A stretch of DNA of 6,875 nt from Bacillota bacterium (GCA_021786555.1 JAJYNB010000065.1:1-6875), one strand, 5' to 3'; counted from the stretch's first letter, positions 1 to 6,206 are shown. Notes: a model not told the origin generated them from the letters alone. Made by a program: numbers and translations.

Positions 1-23
1 GATCTAGTGCGGTTAAATTTAAT

Positions 24-1634
24 ATGTCTACTCGCAAGTTGTTAGCCAAGAACTCTCTGCAGGTGGCTCTGCTGCTTGGGCTGAGCACTGTGTTAGGGTT
101 TATGCGGGAATCGGTTATCGCTTACAAATTTGGCGCCGGCGGAAGTGTGGATGCCTATCTGATAGCTATGATCATACCAACCTTGTTCATCAACCTTGTT
201 AAAGTATCCGTAACGAACACTTTTGTCCCGGTTTTTACTCGTTACCTTAAAAACAATCAGGTTGAACTGGCATGGGAAATGACCAACACAGTGATTTCCG
301 TGCTCTTTGTAATTCTTGTGGGTATAATGGCTTTGCTTTTCGCGGCCTCCGCTGAACTGGTGAATTTCGTTGCGCCCAGTTACGCCGGTCCCCAGGCTGC
401 CTTAACCGTAAAACTGTCACAGCTTCTTTTGCCCACTGTGGTTTTCAGTTCATTGCTCGGAATTTTAGTCGGTGTAAACAATGCCCACTACTCGTTTTTT
501 GCCCCCTCCGCAATCGGAGTGGTTTCCAACCTGATTACTATCGTAAGTACGCTTGTCTTGGGCGGAATTTGGGGAATTTACGGGTTGGCCGCCGGGACTG
601 TGATTGGGGTGATCACTCAATTCTTGATTCAAATTCCGTCCATGTACAAGCACGGTTTTAGTTTTCGCTTTCAGCTTAATCTTACAAACCCTGGCGTCCG
701 GGAGATGATGCTGCTTATCGGGCCATTCATTCTCTCTGGCACAGCCTCCCAGATCAGTCTTGTCGTCAACCGGGTACTGGCCGCCGGTTTGCCGTCAGGG
801 GCGGTTTCAGCCTTGTATTTTGCCAACAGACTAGTCTCTCTGCCGCAAAATGTTTTCGCTACAGCAGTGGGGATGGTGGTTTATCCGATGCTCGTAAGCG
901 CTGCAACCCAAAGGGATTGGGATGCAGTGGTTGAAGGCTTAAACCAGGCTATTCGCCTTTTGCTGCTAATATTGCTGCCTGCGGCTGCGGGCATCTTTGC
1001 TTTGAGGGAACCTTTGGTGCATTTGTTTTTTCAACACGGGGCCTTTTCGGCCAGGGACACCGTGGTTACAGCTGAAACGGTGCCCTTTTTTCTGGGAACC
1101 ATCATCTTCCAAGCCATGCTAACGGTACTAGTCAATATTTGCTATGCAACCAGGAAAATGTGGACTGCTATAAGTTCGGGTGCAGTTGCTGTCGGGGTCA
1201 ACGTATTGTTAAGCCTGCTTTTGGTCCACCCCTTGCAGCAAAAGGGCTTGGCTTTGGCGAACTCGCTTTCAGCTGTAGTTAATTTTATTTTGGTTGCCTT
1301 AGGAGTCTTCAGACTCTTAAGTTCACATGTACATGCCAAAGTTAAAATGTCATTGCGAGGCTTGGTTGATTTTGTTGTGCGGGTTGGCACAGCGGTAATA
1401 GTTATGGGAGTGAGTGTTATGACATACCGCCAAATGTTTTTTACAAGGTTTAGCGGGCCTGCAGGTTCAGCGTTATTCAGTTTGAGCGCCGTTTTAGTCG
1501 GAATGCTTATTTATATAAGCGTGACTTATATTTTGCGGGTTGAAGAAGTGAACATAGGGCTGCGCTGGGCCGTGGCGAAAACGCATTTTCGGCGCAAGGG
1601 TTCGGCAAGCGGCAAACGATTCAAGGCAAGTTAA
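24..1634 (+). CDS. murJ: MurJ/MviN-family lipid II (or lipid-linked oligosaccharide) flippase
   Basis: A polytopic membrane protein of 536 residues, the usual length for MurJ, with about 14 hydrophobic segments. MurJ flips undecaprenyl-linked peptidoglycan precursor across the cytoplasmic membrane. Seen: the family N-terminal pattern VLGFMRE (24-29), FGAGGSVDAY (37-45; D43 matches the conserved Asp of E. coli MurJ), and FANRL (266-270; R269 matches the conserved central-cavity Arg). The paired arginines and GAFSQAF segment that follow in proteobacterial MurJ are replaced here by INLVKVSVTNTFVPVF, so a paralogue moving another polyprenyl-linked glycan is possible. The C-terminus is basic (RRKGSASGKRFK). 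ATG at 24 has no clear Shine-Dalgarno, and the frame stays open to the left edge, so the true start may lie upstream. The gene ends convergently, overlapping the next gene by 14 bases. The family is clear; the exact substrate is inferred. Confidence 0.88.
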   Translation: MSTRKLLAKNSLQVALLLGLSTVLGFMRESVIAYKFGAGGSVDAYLIAMIIPTLFINLVKVSVTNTFVPVFTRYLKNNQVELAWEMTNTVISVLFVILVGIMALLFAASAELVNFVAPSYAGPQAALTVKLSQLLLPTVVFSSLLGILVGVNNAHYSFFAPSAIGVVSNLITIVSTLVLGGIWGIYGLAAGTVIGVITQFLIQIPSMYKHGFSFRFQLNLTNPGVREMMLLIGPFILSGTASQISLVVNRVLAAGLPSGAVSALYFANRLVSLPQNVFATAVGMVVYPMLVSAATQRDWDAVVEGLNQAIRLLLLILLPAAAGIFALREPLVHLFFQHGAFSARDTVVTAETVPFFLGTIIFQAMLTVLVNICYATRKMWTAISSGAVAVGVNVLLSLLLVHPLQQKGLALANSLSAVVNFILVALGVFRLLSSHVHAKVKMSLRGLVDFVVRVGTAVIVMGVSVMTYRQMFFTRFSGPAGSALFSLSAVLVGMLIYISVTYILRVEEVNIGLRWAVAKTHFRRKGSASGKRFKAS

Positions 1635-2724
1635 TACGATATCTCAACCATGGTACAGACACAACTGCTTGATGCTGTAGACGAAATTTCAGGTATTGCT
1701 CGCGCAGCGCTTCAAGGTCAAGGGCACTGCCGCTGTCGTAAAAGCCTTGGAGAGCTTTGACGTTGTAGCCTTTTGTCAATCCAACATGCCACTGGCCGGT
1801 GCGGCTAAGCGCTGCGTAAAAAATTTGGTAGTACCCGTTATTTTTGACCAAAGAGGAACGGTATATTTCCTTGTTATCCCAGGACGAAGGGTCTGAGCTC
1901 GGCTTAAGGATAACAAAGGCGGTGCCAAAGTTCTTAGGATCAGATGAACTGGCGTAGGACAAAACCTGTGAGTCGTCTTTGAAATGATCCGGCTGAAAAT
2001 TGGATACCAGCATTTCGTAACCGCTGTCACTATGAATAACGTCGATATGCCATGCATACCCGCCGTTATCAAAGTTGATTTTCACTGTCTCCGGCGTCGT
2101 CCAGTTTGCTGCGTCTACACTTTCCTGATAAAGGATTTGGTTATCAAACCCATTCACCCACCAAAGTTTGTATTTGTTATCTTCATATGCGACTGCTGGG
2201 CTGAGATACTGCTGCGTGCCGTCTTCATTCTGTAGAACAGTTTGGGCAGAACTCCAATGGATGCCGTCCAGGGAGGTTTTGCGATAAATAATGTTGGTTT
2301 TACTGCCATGATTGTATCTGTACCATAGTTCCATGACATTGTTGACAAGAACCAGATGCGGATCGCTGTTGTGACCTCCGCTTCCCACGTCAGGGGGGGC
2401 AGGGACCACAGGGTTGGTAAGGCCTGCCGGTATTAGCCAACGTTTCCCGTCAGTTGAGACCGCTATACTTGGGTTTTCAAATTCTTCATTGCTCTTTGGG
2501 TAAGGCGTAAAAGCCATCCAATATTGAAAGTTGTTCCAACCAGGAGTGGGTATGTAAAGTACCTTCGGGTGAGTTATCTGGTAACTGCCCTCATAGGTGG
2601 GAATGATTAGGTAGGCCTTTGAGTTGGCGCCCAGGCCTGTGATTGTTTGATAACCTAGTGCGGTTGTTGCAACCAGAAGCAAAAGTACAAGAATCATTAC
2701 CACTGGCCGTAACTTAAAGCGCAT
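1621..2724 (-). CDS. exported five-bladed beta-propeller protein, glycosidase-like
   Basis: A 367-residue protein with a basic N-terminus and a hydrophobic stretch (about 8-24) that is a signal peptide or signal anchor, so the body should be outside the membrane. The rest is repetitive in the manner of five-bladed propellers of the GH43/GH32/GH130 type. One repeated element is S-x-D-x-x-x-W/F (STDGKRW 90-96, SLDGIHW 151-157, SVDAANW 202-208, SSDPKNF 260-266). The other is an N/D-rich turn followed by an aromatic strand (NNVMELWYRY, DNKYKLWWVN, DSGYEMLVSN, NNGYYQIFYA). Acidic residues at HNSDPH (118-123) and WHID (225-228) could line a central pocket, but I cannot assign a catalytic triad. It may bind or trim surface glycan, in keeping with the adjacent flippase. 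An ATG 24 bases upstream is in frame, but the only good ribosome site lies between the two ATGs, so 2724 is chosen. The specific function is unknown. Confidence 0.8.
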   Translation of the reverse strand: MRFKLRPVVMILVLLLLVATTALGYQTITGLGANSKAYLIIPTYEGSYQITHPKVLYIPTPGWNNFQYWMAFTPYPKSNEEFENPSIAVSTDGKRWLIPAGLTNPVVPAPPDVGSGGHNSDPHLVLVNNVMELWYRYNHGSKTNIIYRKTSLDGIHWSSAQTVLQNEDGTQQYLSPAVAYEDNKYKLWWVNGFDNQILYQESVDAANWTTPETVKINFDNGGYAWHIDVIHSDSGYEMLVSNFQPDHFKDDSQVLSYASSSDPKNFGTAFVILKPSSDPSSWDNKEIYRSSLVKNNGYYQIFYAALSRTGQWHVGLTKGYNVKALQGFYDSGSALDLEALREQYLKFRLQHQAVVSVPWLRYRINLP

Positions 2725-2734
2725 CTGCGAGTGT

Positions 2735-2742
2735 CCCCCTCT
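2735..2742 (-). promoter_or_regulatory. ribosome binding site deciding the propeller-gene start
   Basis: Read on the - strand this is AGAGGGGG, ending 10 bases before the ATG at 2724. The upstream in-frame ATG at 2748 has no purine-rich site before it and would translate the Shine-Dalgarno itself as Asn-Arg-Gly-Gly. This favours the shorter protein beginning MRFKLRP. Confidence 0.7.
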
Positions 2743-2744
2743 GT

Positions 2745-2786
2745 TCATTGGTAATGACTGGTATATTCGAGGAAATCATTGGTAAT
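2745..2786. repeat. 11-bp direct repeat, 31-bp period
   Basis: TCATTGGTAAT occurs at 2745-2755 and again, identical, at 2776-2786, just upstream of the chosen start of the propeller gene. The 31-base offset is close to three helical turns, which would place both copies on the same DNA face. This suits a protein-binding site, but two copies of an 11-mer could also be chance. No convincing -35/-10 pair is seen in this gap for the propeller gene. Confidence 0.35.
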
Positions 2787-2826
2787 CCTGCAAAATCTTA
2801 ACTTGTCCGCATTAAAGTAGGCCAGC

Positions 2827-2875
2827 AAAAGGGGCTGTCCTAAAACTGTAGCTGAGTTTTAGGACAGCCCCTTTT
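2827..2875 (-). terminator. perfect 21-bp hairpin, probable terminator of the fusion gene
   Basis: Left arm 2827-2847 and right arm 2855-2875 are perfect reverse complements around a 7-base loop. The stem has a GC core (GGGGCTGTCC) and A/T ends, so transcripts on either strand end the stem in UUUU. It starts 52 bases past the stop of the large - strand gene and precedes the propeller gene on the same strand, so it should insulate the two. The stem is longer than a normal intrinsic terminator and the U tract is short and lies within the stem, so it may derive from a repeated or IS-end element. Confidence 0.7.
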
Positions 2876-2927
2876 ATGATGGTTAATCAAAGAGTATTGG
2901 GCCACTCACACGATTAGTTTGAAGCCA

Positions 2928-5375
2928 TTAAATGCCGGCGCCTTTACTTGGGGTTTGCATGGGCAGGGATTGGTTTGCCGTCTCACCTTTAGCCCCTGGA
3001 TTGGTATGCCTAAGCACAATGACGACGGAAAAACCCGTTAAGGCCAGCCCGATTACAATGGCTGCTGCCTGGCCGAGCTTCAAGGCCGGGATATAAACGG
3101 CCTGAATTTTTCCGTCAGAGTTTTTCAGTCCCAGGCCGAGCAGCAGCGAATGGAAGCCCGGGACAAAGCGCAGGCGGTACATAATGTGTCCGGTCAGGAC
3201 GAGTGGGATAAAGGCGAAGGCCAACTTGATCCGGCGTGATGCCGCCTTGGTTTTGAAGGGCTGGACAATCAGCCAGGTGAGCAAGCCCGCGATCACTGCG
3301 GTACCCCAGTAGGCGAGGCTGAACCACAACCGCCACTGCTGCAGGGAGAGTAGAGATTCAAAGTAGGTGACTGGAAGCAAGATTGCCAAGGTTACACCGA
3401 TAAATACGGCATAGCCCTGGTTGACCCTGACCAGGTGCCATACCTCCCTGGCGGGCACCCTAAGGTTGATGTTGATAGCGCCGTTTGGGCAATTTTGCAC
3501 GCAGTGAAAGCACAACTTGCAGGCCAGATTGTTATCAAGATAAGGGGCGTGCTGCGACATGGGACAGCCGCTCACCTTGGCAGTTCCCCGGTAGCAGTCG
3601 TGCGTGGTGCATTTGTTGAGACAGATTGTGGCGTCCGCTCTCACCTCCAGCATGGAGCCAATGGAAGCCATCCCAACAAACCCTCCTAAGGGGCAGAGGT
3701 GGTGGCACCAGGCGTGGCGCGTAAAGATTATGCCGAAGAGGATTGCGGCCAACTGGATGGAAAGCAGCAGGATTACCGTGTAGCCAGGGCGTGCCCGCAT
3801 GCCTGTAACAGCTTCAACCCAGAAGATCAGCAGGAATAAAAAGGTAACAATCAGGTAATCGTACTTTTTTAACAGATCTGGGACCGGCTTGTTCCAGTGA
3901 ACCTTTTTTTGCGCATAATCCATAACTGCAGCGAAGGGGCAGACTGTGCACCACACCCGGCCGATAAAGGGGGAGAGCACTGTCAGGGCCGGCCACCATA
4001 AGCCCCAAACCAGGGCGAACAAAGTAGCGGCTAAAAAAGTTTTGGGCAACAAGAGAAGAAGTAAAATGATACCAAAGAAACCGGCGGTGGTGATGCGCTG
4101 CAGCCAGAGCACAAAGGTACCCTGCTTAAAGAGCTTCTCCAGCGTGGGCCAGGACAATAGATTAACGGACCTGCCGATTTTTTGGGCAGTAGGGCCAAAG
4201 AATATGTGTTCCAAACCGATTACGTCATCTTCGGCCAGGAAAAAGGCGCGTTCGATGACTTGAATCAACTCGGTAACATTGCCCTGACGGTAGTTGTGGG
4301 ACAAAAGCAATTTTGTAGCTTCCTGGTTTAGAACTGGAGGTTTGCGTTTGTGCTTAAGGGCCAGCTTTTCCAGTATTCCCTGGGCAATGACCGGGATATC
4401 TCTTTTGCGCTCCCGCAAGGGGGTGATTTTATAAGTTTGGCCAAAACAGGCCCGCAGTTCAGGGGTCAGCTTAGGGGATAACTCGGGCTCCGCTATCAGA
4501 CTGCCCACGATGAGGCAGTTTTCCCTGCGGCTCTCTAAAGACTGGGCCAGCTTCAACTGGGCCCTGGGAGAGATCATGTCTATTTCCCTGATCAGCAGGG
4601 TCCCTCCCTCGGCAATTTCCAACAGGGAGCTGCTCCTAAATTCCTGAGAATCGTGTTCACCGGCGTCCAGGATCTGGTCTCCCCACTGCTGGTTGAAATT
4701 TCGCCCATCCACTACCACAAAAGGGGCTGCTTCACCGTACCGCCCCTTGTGCAGATACCAAGCCATCATTTGACGACCCGTGCCCCGTTCGCCCACCAGC
4801 AGCAGGTGTTCATGGTTGCGGGCTAGTTCAGCCAGCTTGTTTTCCACTTCCCGGGTGGTCTTGGCGCTGCCCCAGAGGCCGTAAAATTTATCTTCATATT
4901 GGGTAAGCTGCAAAGCGGAACGCATAAACTCCCGGTGCTTGGCCTCCCACACATAATAGTTAACTTTGTTTAGGCTGTGGGACAGTTTTTCAATAAACTT
5001 TTGATAGAGTTTGGGCCAGCGCATCAACATCCGGGCAAAATCATCCGCTTCCATGGCCAAAACCCGGCACTTTTCCAGGCAGCGGATGGTAGTGGGGGCT
5101 GGCTTATCGGTAAACAGGGAGATTTCCCCGAAGGCGTCCCCGGGGCCGAAGGAATTCACCTGCCATGAGTTGTGGCCCGTCCTGGTGACCAGGGCTTCGG
5201 CCTTGCCTTCAGCCAGGACATAAAACCGGAGGTGATCCTGCCCTTGTTTCACAATATCGTAACCTGCGGCATATTCCTCCCAGTGAAAATCACCGGCAAG
5301 TTCAGTTAAATCAGGGCTGGATAAGTCGGAAAGAAATTCTACTTTCGACAAAAAATATACTTTGTTGTCTGTCAT
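2928..5375 (-). CDS. fusion: cyclic-nucleotide-binding-type domain, degenerate sigma-54 AAA+ domain and NapH/NosR-like membrane ferredoxin
   Basis: An 815-residue protein in three parts. Residues 9-135 are a cyclic-nucleotide-binding (Crp-type) beta-barrel with FGPGDAFGEISLF at 76-88, but without the usual phosphate-binding Arg after it. Residues 165-390 follow the sigma-54-activator AAA+ fold: Walker A is GERGTGRQ (195-202, Arg for Lys), Walker B is LLIREID (260-266, Arg for Asp), PLRERKRDIP (319-328) is kept, GNVTEL (365-370) replaces GNVREL, and no GAFTGA loop is present. Residues 425-790 have about eight membrane helices, with CTVCP (476-480), CHHLCP (557-562), Cys 585/589/594/604 and a canonical CxxCxxCxxxCP (619-630), as in NapH/NosR/CcoG-like electron-transfer proteins. 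Positive-inside charge (QKKVHWNK, KTKAASRR) puts all clusters in the cytoplasm. There is no helix-turn-helix. The start is the ATG with GGAGGA five bases upstream; a TTG 27 bases earlier lacks a ribosome site. The electron partner and ligand are unknown. Confidence 0.88.
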   Translation of the reverse strand: MTDNKVYFLSKVEFLSDLSSPDLTELAGDFHWEEYAAGYDIVKQGQDHLRFYVLAEGKAEALVTRTGHNSWQVNSFGPGDAFGEISLFTDKPAPTTIRCLEKCRVLAMEADDFARMLMRWPKLYQKFIEKLSHSLNKVNYYVWEAKHREFMRSALQLTQYEDKFYGLWGSAKTTREVENKLAELARNHEHLLLVGERGTGRQMMAWYLHKGRYGEAAPFVVVDGRNFNQQWGDQILDAGEHDSQEFRSSSLLEIAEGGTLLIREIDMISPRAQLKLAQSLESRRENCLIVGSLIAEPELSPKLTPELRACFGQTYKITPLRERKRDIPVIAQGILEKLALKHKRKPPVLNQEATKLLLSHNYRQGNVTELIQVIERAFFLAEDDVIGLEHIFFGPTAQKIGRSVNLLSWPTLEKLFKQGTFVLWLQRITTAGFFGIILLLLLLPKTFLAATLFALVWGLWWPALTVLSPFIGRVWCTVCPFAAVMDYAQKKVHWNKPVPDLLKKYDYLIVTFLFLLIFWVEAVTGMRARPGYTVILLLSIQLAAILFGIIFTRHAWCHHLCPLGGFVGMASIGSMLEVRADATICLNKCTTHDCYRGTAKVSGCPMSQHAPYLDNNLACKLCFHCVQNCPNGAININLRVPAREVWHLVRVNQGYAVFIGVTLAILLPVTYFESLLSLQQWRLWFSLAYWGTAVIAGLLTWLIVQPFKTKAASRRIKLAFAFIPLVLTGHIMYRLRFVPGFHSLLLGLGLKNSDGKIQAVYIPALKLGQAAAIVIGLALTGFSVVIVLRHTNPGAKGETANQSLPMQTPSKGAGI

Positions 5376-5380
5376 AAGAA

Positions 5381-5386
5381 TCCTCC
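5381..5386 (-). promoter_or_regulatory. ribosome binding site of the fusion gene
   Basis: GGAGGA on the - strand, five bases before the ATG at 5375. It excludes the longer reading from TTG at 5402 and another in-frame ATG at 5390, which overlap or precede this site. Confidence 0.75.
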
Positions 5387-5412
5387 ACATACAGTAGCCC
5401 AATTTGTACTAA

Positions 5413-5452
5413 AACAAAAGCCTGAAAATTCGCACGATAAGTTGCTTTTGTT
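5413..5452 (-). repeat. inverted repeat in the fusion-gene leader
   Basis: AACAAAAGC (5413-5421) and GCTTTTGTT (5444-5452) are perfect 9-bp complements separated by 22 bases. From the predicted transcription start near 5448 most of both arms would be in the 5' leader, able to form a hairpin about 40 bases ahead of the start codon. It abuts the operator-like palindrome. The role is unknown, and the A/T-rich stem is weak. Confidence 0.35.
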
Positions 5453-5470
5453 CCATCATAACTGATGGAA
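5451..5470. promoter_or_regulatory. operator-like palindrome over the -10 box
   Basis: TTCCATCA (5451-5458), spacer TAAC, then TGATGGAA (5463-5470): a perfect 8-4-8 dyad. It covers the -10 hexamer and half the spacer of the fusion-gene promoter, so a bound dimer should block RNA polymerase. The half site does not match the FNR (TTGAT) or CRP (TGTGA) consensus, and I cannot name the regulator. Confidence 0.55.
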
Positions 5471-5483
5471 ACCGCTTTGCCAA
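5455..5483 (-). promoter_or_regulatory. sigma-70/sigma-A type promoter of the fusion gene
   Basis: On the - strand, TTGGCA (5483-5478) and TATGAT (5460-5455) each match consensus at five of six positions, with an ideal 17-base spacer. Transcription would start near 5448, leaving a leader of roughly 70 bases. This is the best promoter in the 303-base gap between the two divergent genes. Confidence 0.6.
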
Positions 5484-5580
5484 CACTCCAAAAGGTAGAA
5501 AACTCAAAATGAAATCTGGAGTTTAAAAAACTGCGGTTTAGATTAAAAATTCCTCTTGTGAAATACACTAATAACAACGA

Positions 5581-5652
5581 GGGGGAGCGTAGTGCAGTCC
5601 AGTGTAATCCGGCTTGTGTTAAGACCCCGGTTTCTGATACCATGGAAGGGGT
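5581..5652 (+). other. GC-rich leader with two competing pairings before the YnfA gene
   Basis: CCCC at 5625-5628 can pair either with GGGG inside 5581-5585, closing a loop of about 40 bases, or with GGGGT at 5648-5652. The second pairing is extended by TTTC (5631-5634) with GGAA (5644-5647). The two are mutually exclusive. The opening GGGGGAGCGTAGTGC and the AAGACCCC that pairs back to it are loosely reminiscent of the manganese (yybP-ykoY) riboswitch core, but the spacing is too short for that class. There is no U-run terminator, and the Shine-Dalgarno at 5664-5670 is not obviously hidden. Only a weak promoter candidate (TACACT at 5564-5569, poor -35) lies upstream. Confidence 0.25.
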
Positions 5653-5678
5653 AGTGACAGACTGAGGGAGAAGTTGCA

Positions 5679-6005
5679 ATGCTGTACAGCGGTGTTTTGT
5701 TCATCTTTGCCGGGTTGGCTGAAATCGGGGGAGGTTACCTGATATGGCTGTGGCTGAGAGAGGGAAGATCTTATGTCTACGGGCTGATTGGGGCACTGGT
5801 GCTTGTCCTGTACGGCATAATTCCTACCCTGCAGAAATTCCCCAATTTTGGCAGGGTCTATGCGGCTTATGGCGGAGTGTTCGTCACCCTGGCTGTACTT
5901 TGGGGCTGGGGCATTGACCGAAAAACGCCTGACTTTTTCGATTGGATCGGAGTAATTTTGTGCCTTGCCGGTGTGGGCGTAATGTTGTGGGCGCCAAGAT
6001 CGTAA
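5679..6005 (+). CDS. ynfA: YnfA-family (UPF0060) small integral membrane protein
   Basis: A 108-residue, four-helix membrane protein of full family length. Family hallmarks are clear: AGLAEIGGGYLIWLWLREGRS (11-31, with the membrane Glu at 15, in the position of the coupling Glu of small multidrug resistance transporters), FGRVYAAYGG (57-66), PDFFDWIG (84-91) and the terminal APR. YnfA proteins belong to the drug/metabolite transporter superfamily and are thought to act as dimers. Efflux of cationic compounds has been reported for some members, but the natural substrate is not settled. The start ATG follows GAGGGAG (5664-5670) with an 8-base gap. The gene is divergent from the fusion gene and stands alone: 201 bases and a likely promoter separate it from the next + strand gene. 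The family is certain; the function is tentative. Confidence 0.93.
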   Translation: MLYSGVLFIFAGLAEIGGGYLIWLWLREGRSYVYGLIGALVLVLYGIIPTLQKFPNFGRVYAAYGGVFVTLAVLWGWGIDRKTPDFFDWIGVILCLAGVGVMLWAPRS

Positions 6006-6083
6006 ATTTTCTAACAGGGATTAGTTCAAAAGGATGATTGAGAAACGCAACTTCATGGAAAGATAAACGTATACACTATAGAC

Positions 6084-6113
6084 TTGTCATTGGAAACCCA
6101 TTTCCCATATGAT
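6084..6113 (+). promoter_or_regulatory. probable promoter of the glycosyltransferase gene
   Basis: TTGTCA (6084-6089) and TATGAT (6108-6113), each five of six to consensus, with an 18-base spacer; the leader would be about 85 bases. The spacer contains a small dyad, GGAAA-CCCA-TTTCC. The rest of the 6006-6206 gap shows no gene and no terminator; a 19-codon ATG frame at 6110 lacks a ribosome site. Confidence 0.5.
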
Positions 6114-6206
6114 GATTTGGCTGAAGGTCAGATTATTTAAAGGAAACTCTAAGGTAAATTTGGTTTAATATGTAGAAGTAATTAATGTTTCAAGGGGGTT
6201 TGCCGG

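Noticed and set aside
1776..2348. Several open frames of 60-100 codons on both strands inside the propeller gene
   Set aside because: They lack ribosome sites and recognisable protein character, and lie wholly inside a well-supported gene in another frame.
4..2665. Shared 11-mer CTAGTGCGGTT at 4-14 and 2655-2665
   Set aside because: A few matches of this length are expected by chance in a window this size, and the second copy is inside coding sequence.
4977..5223. Two overlapping + strand frames opposite the sensor domain
   Set aside because: They are antisense shadows of the cyclic-nucleotide-binding domain with no independent support.
5440..5470. Sigma-54 (-24/-12) promoter suggested by TGGAAC...GC on the - strand
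   Set aside because: The GG-to-GC spacing is too short for sigma-54, and a good sigma-70 pair overlaps the same place.
5311..5679. A 122-codon - strand frame spanning the divergent promoter region
   Set aside because: It overlaps the N-terminal coding part of the fusion gene, covers the promoter and palindrome, has no ribosome site, and its translation resembles no family.
6110..6169. A 19-codon ATG frame (starting Met-Met-Ile-Trp) before the glycosyltransferase
   Set aside because: There is no ribosome site, it overlaps the predicted -10 box, and it has no leader-peptide character such as repeated codons followed by a terminator.
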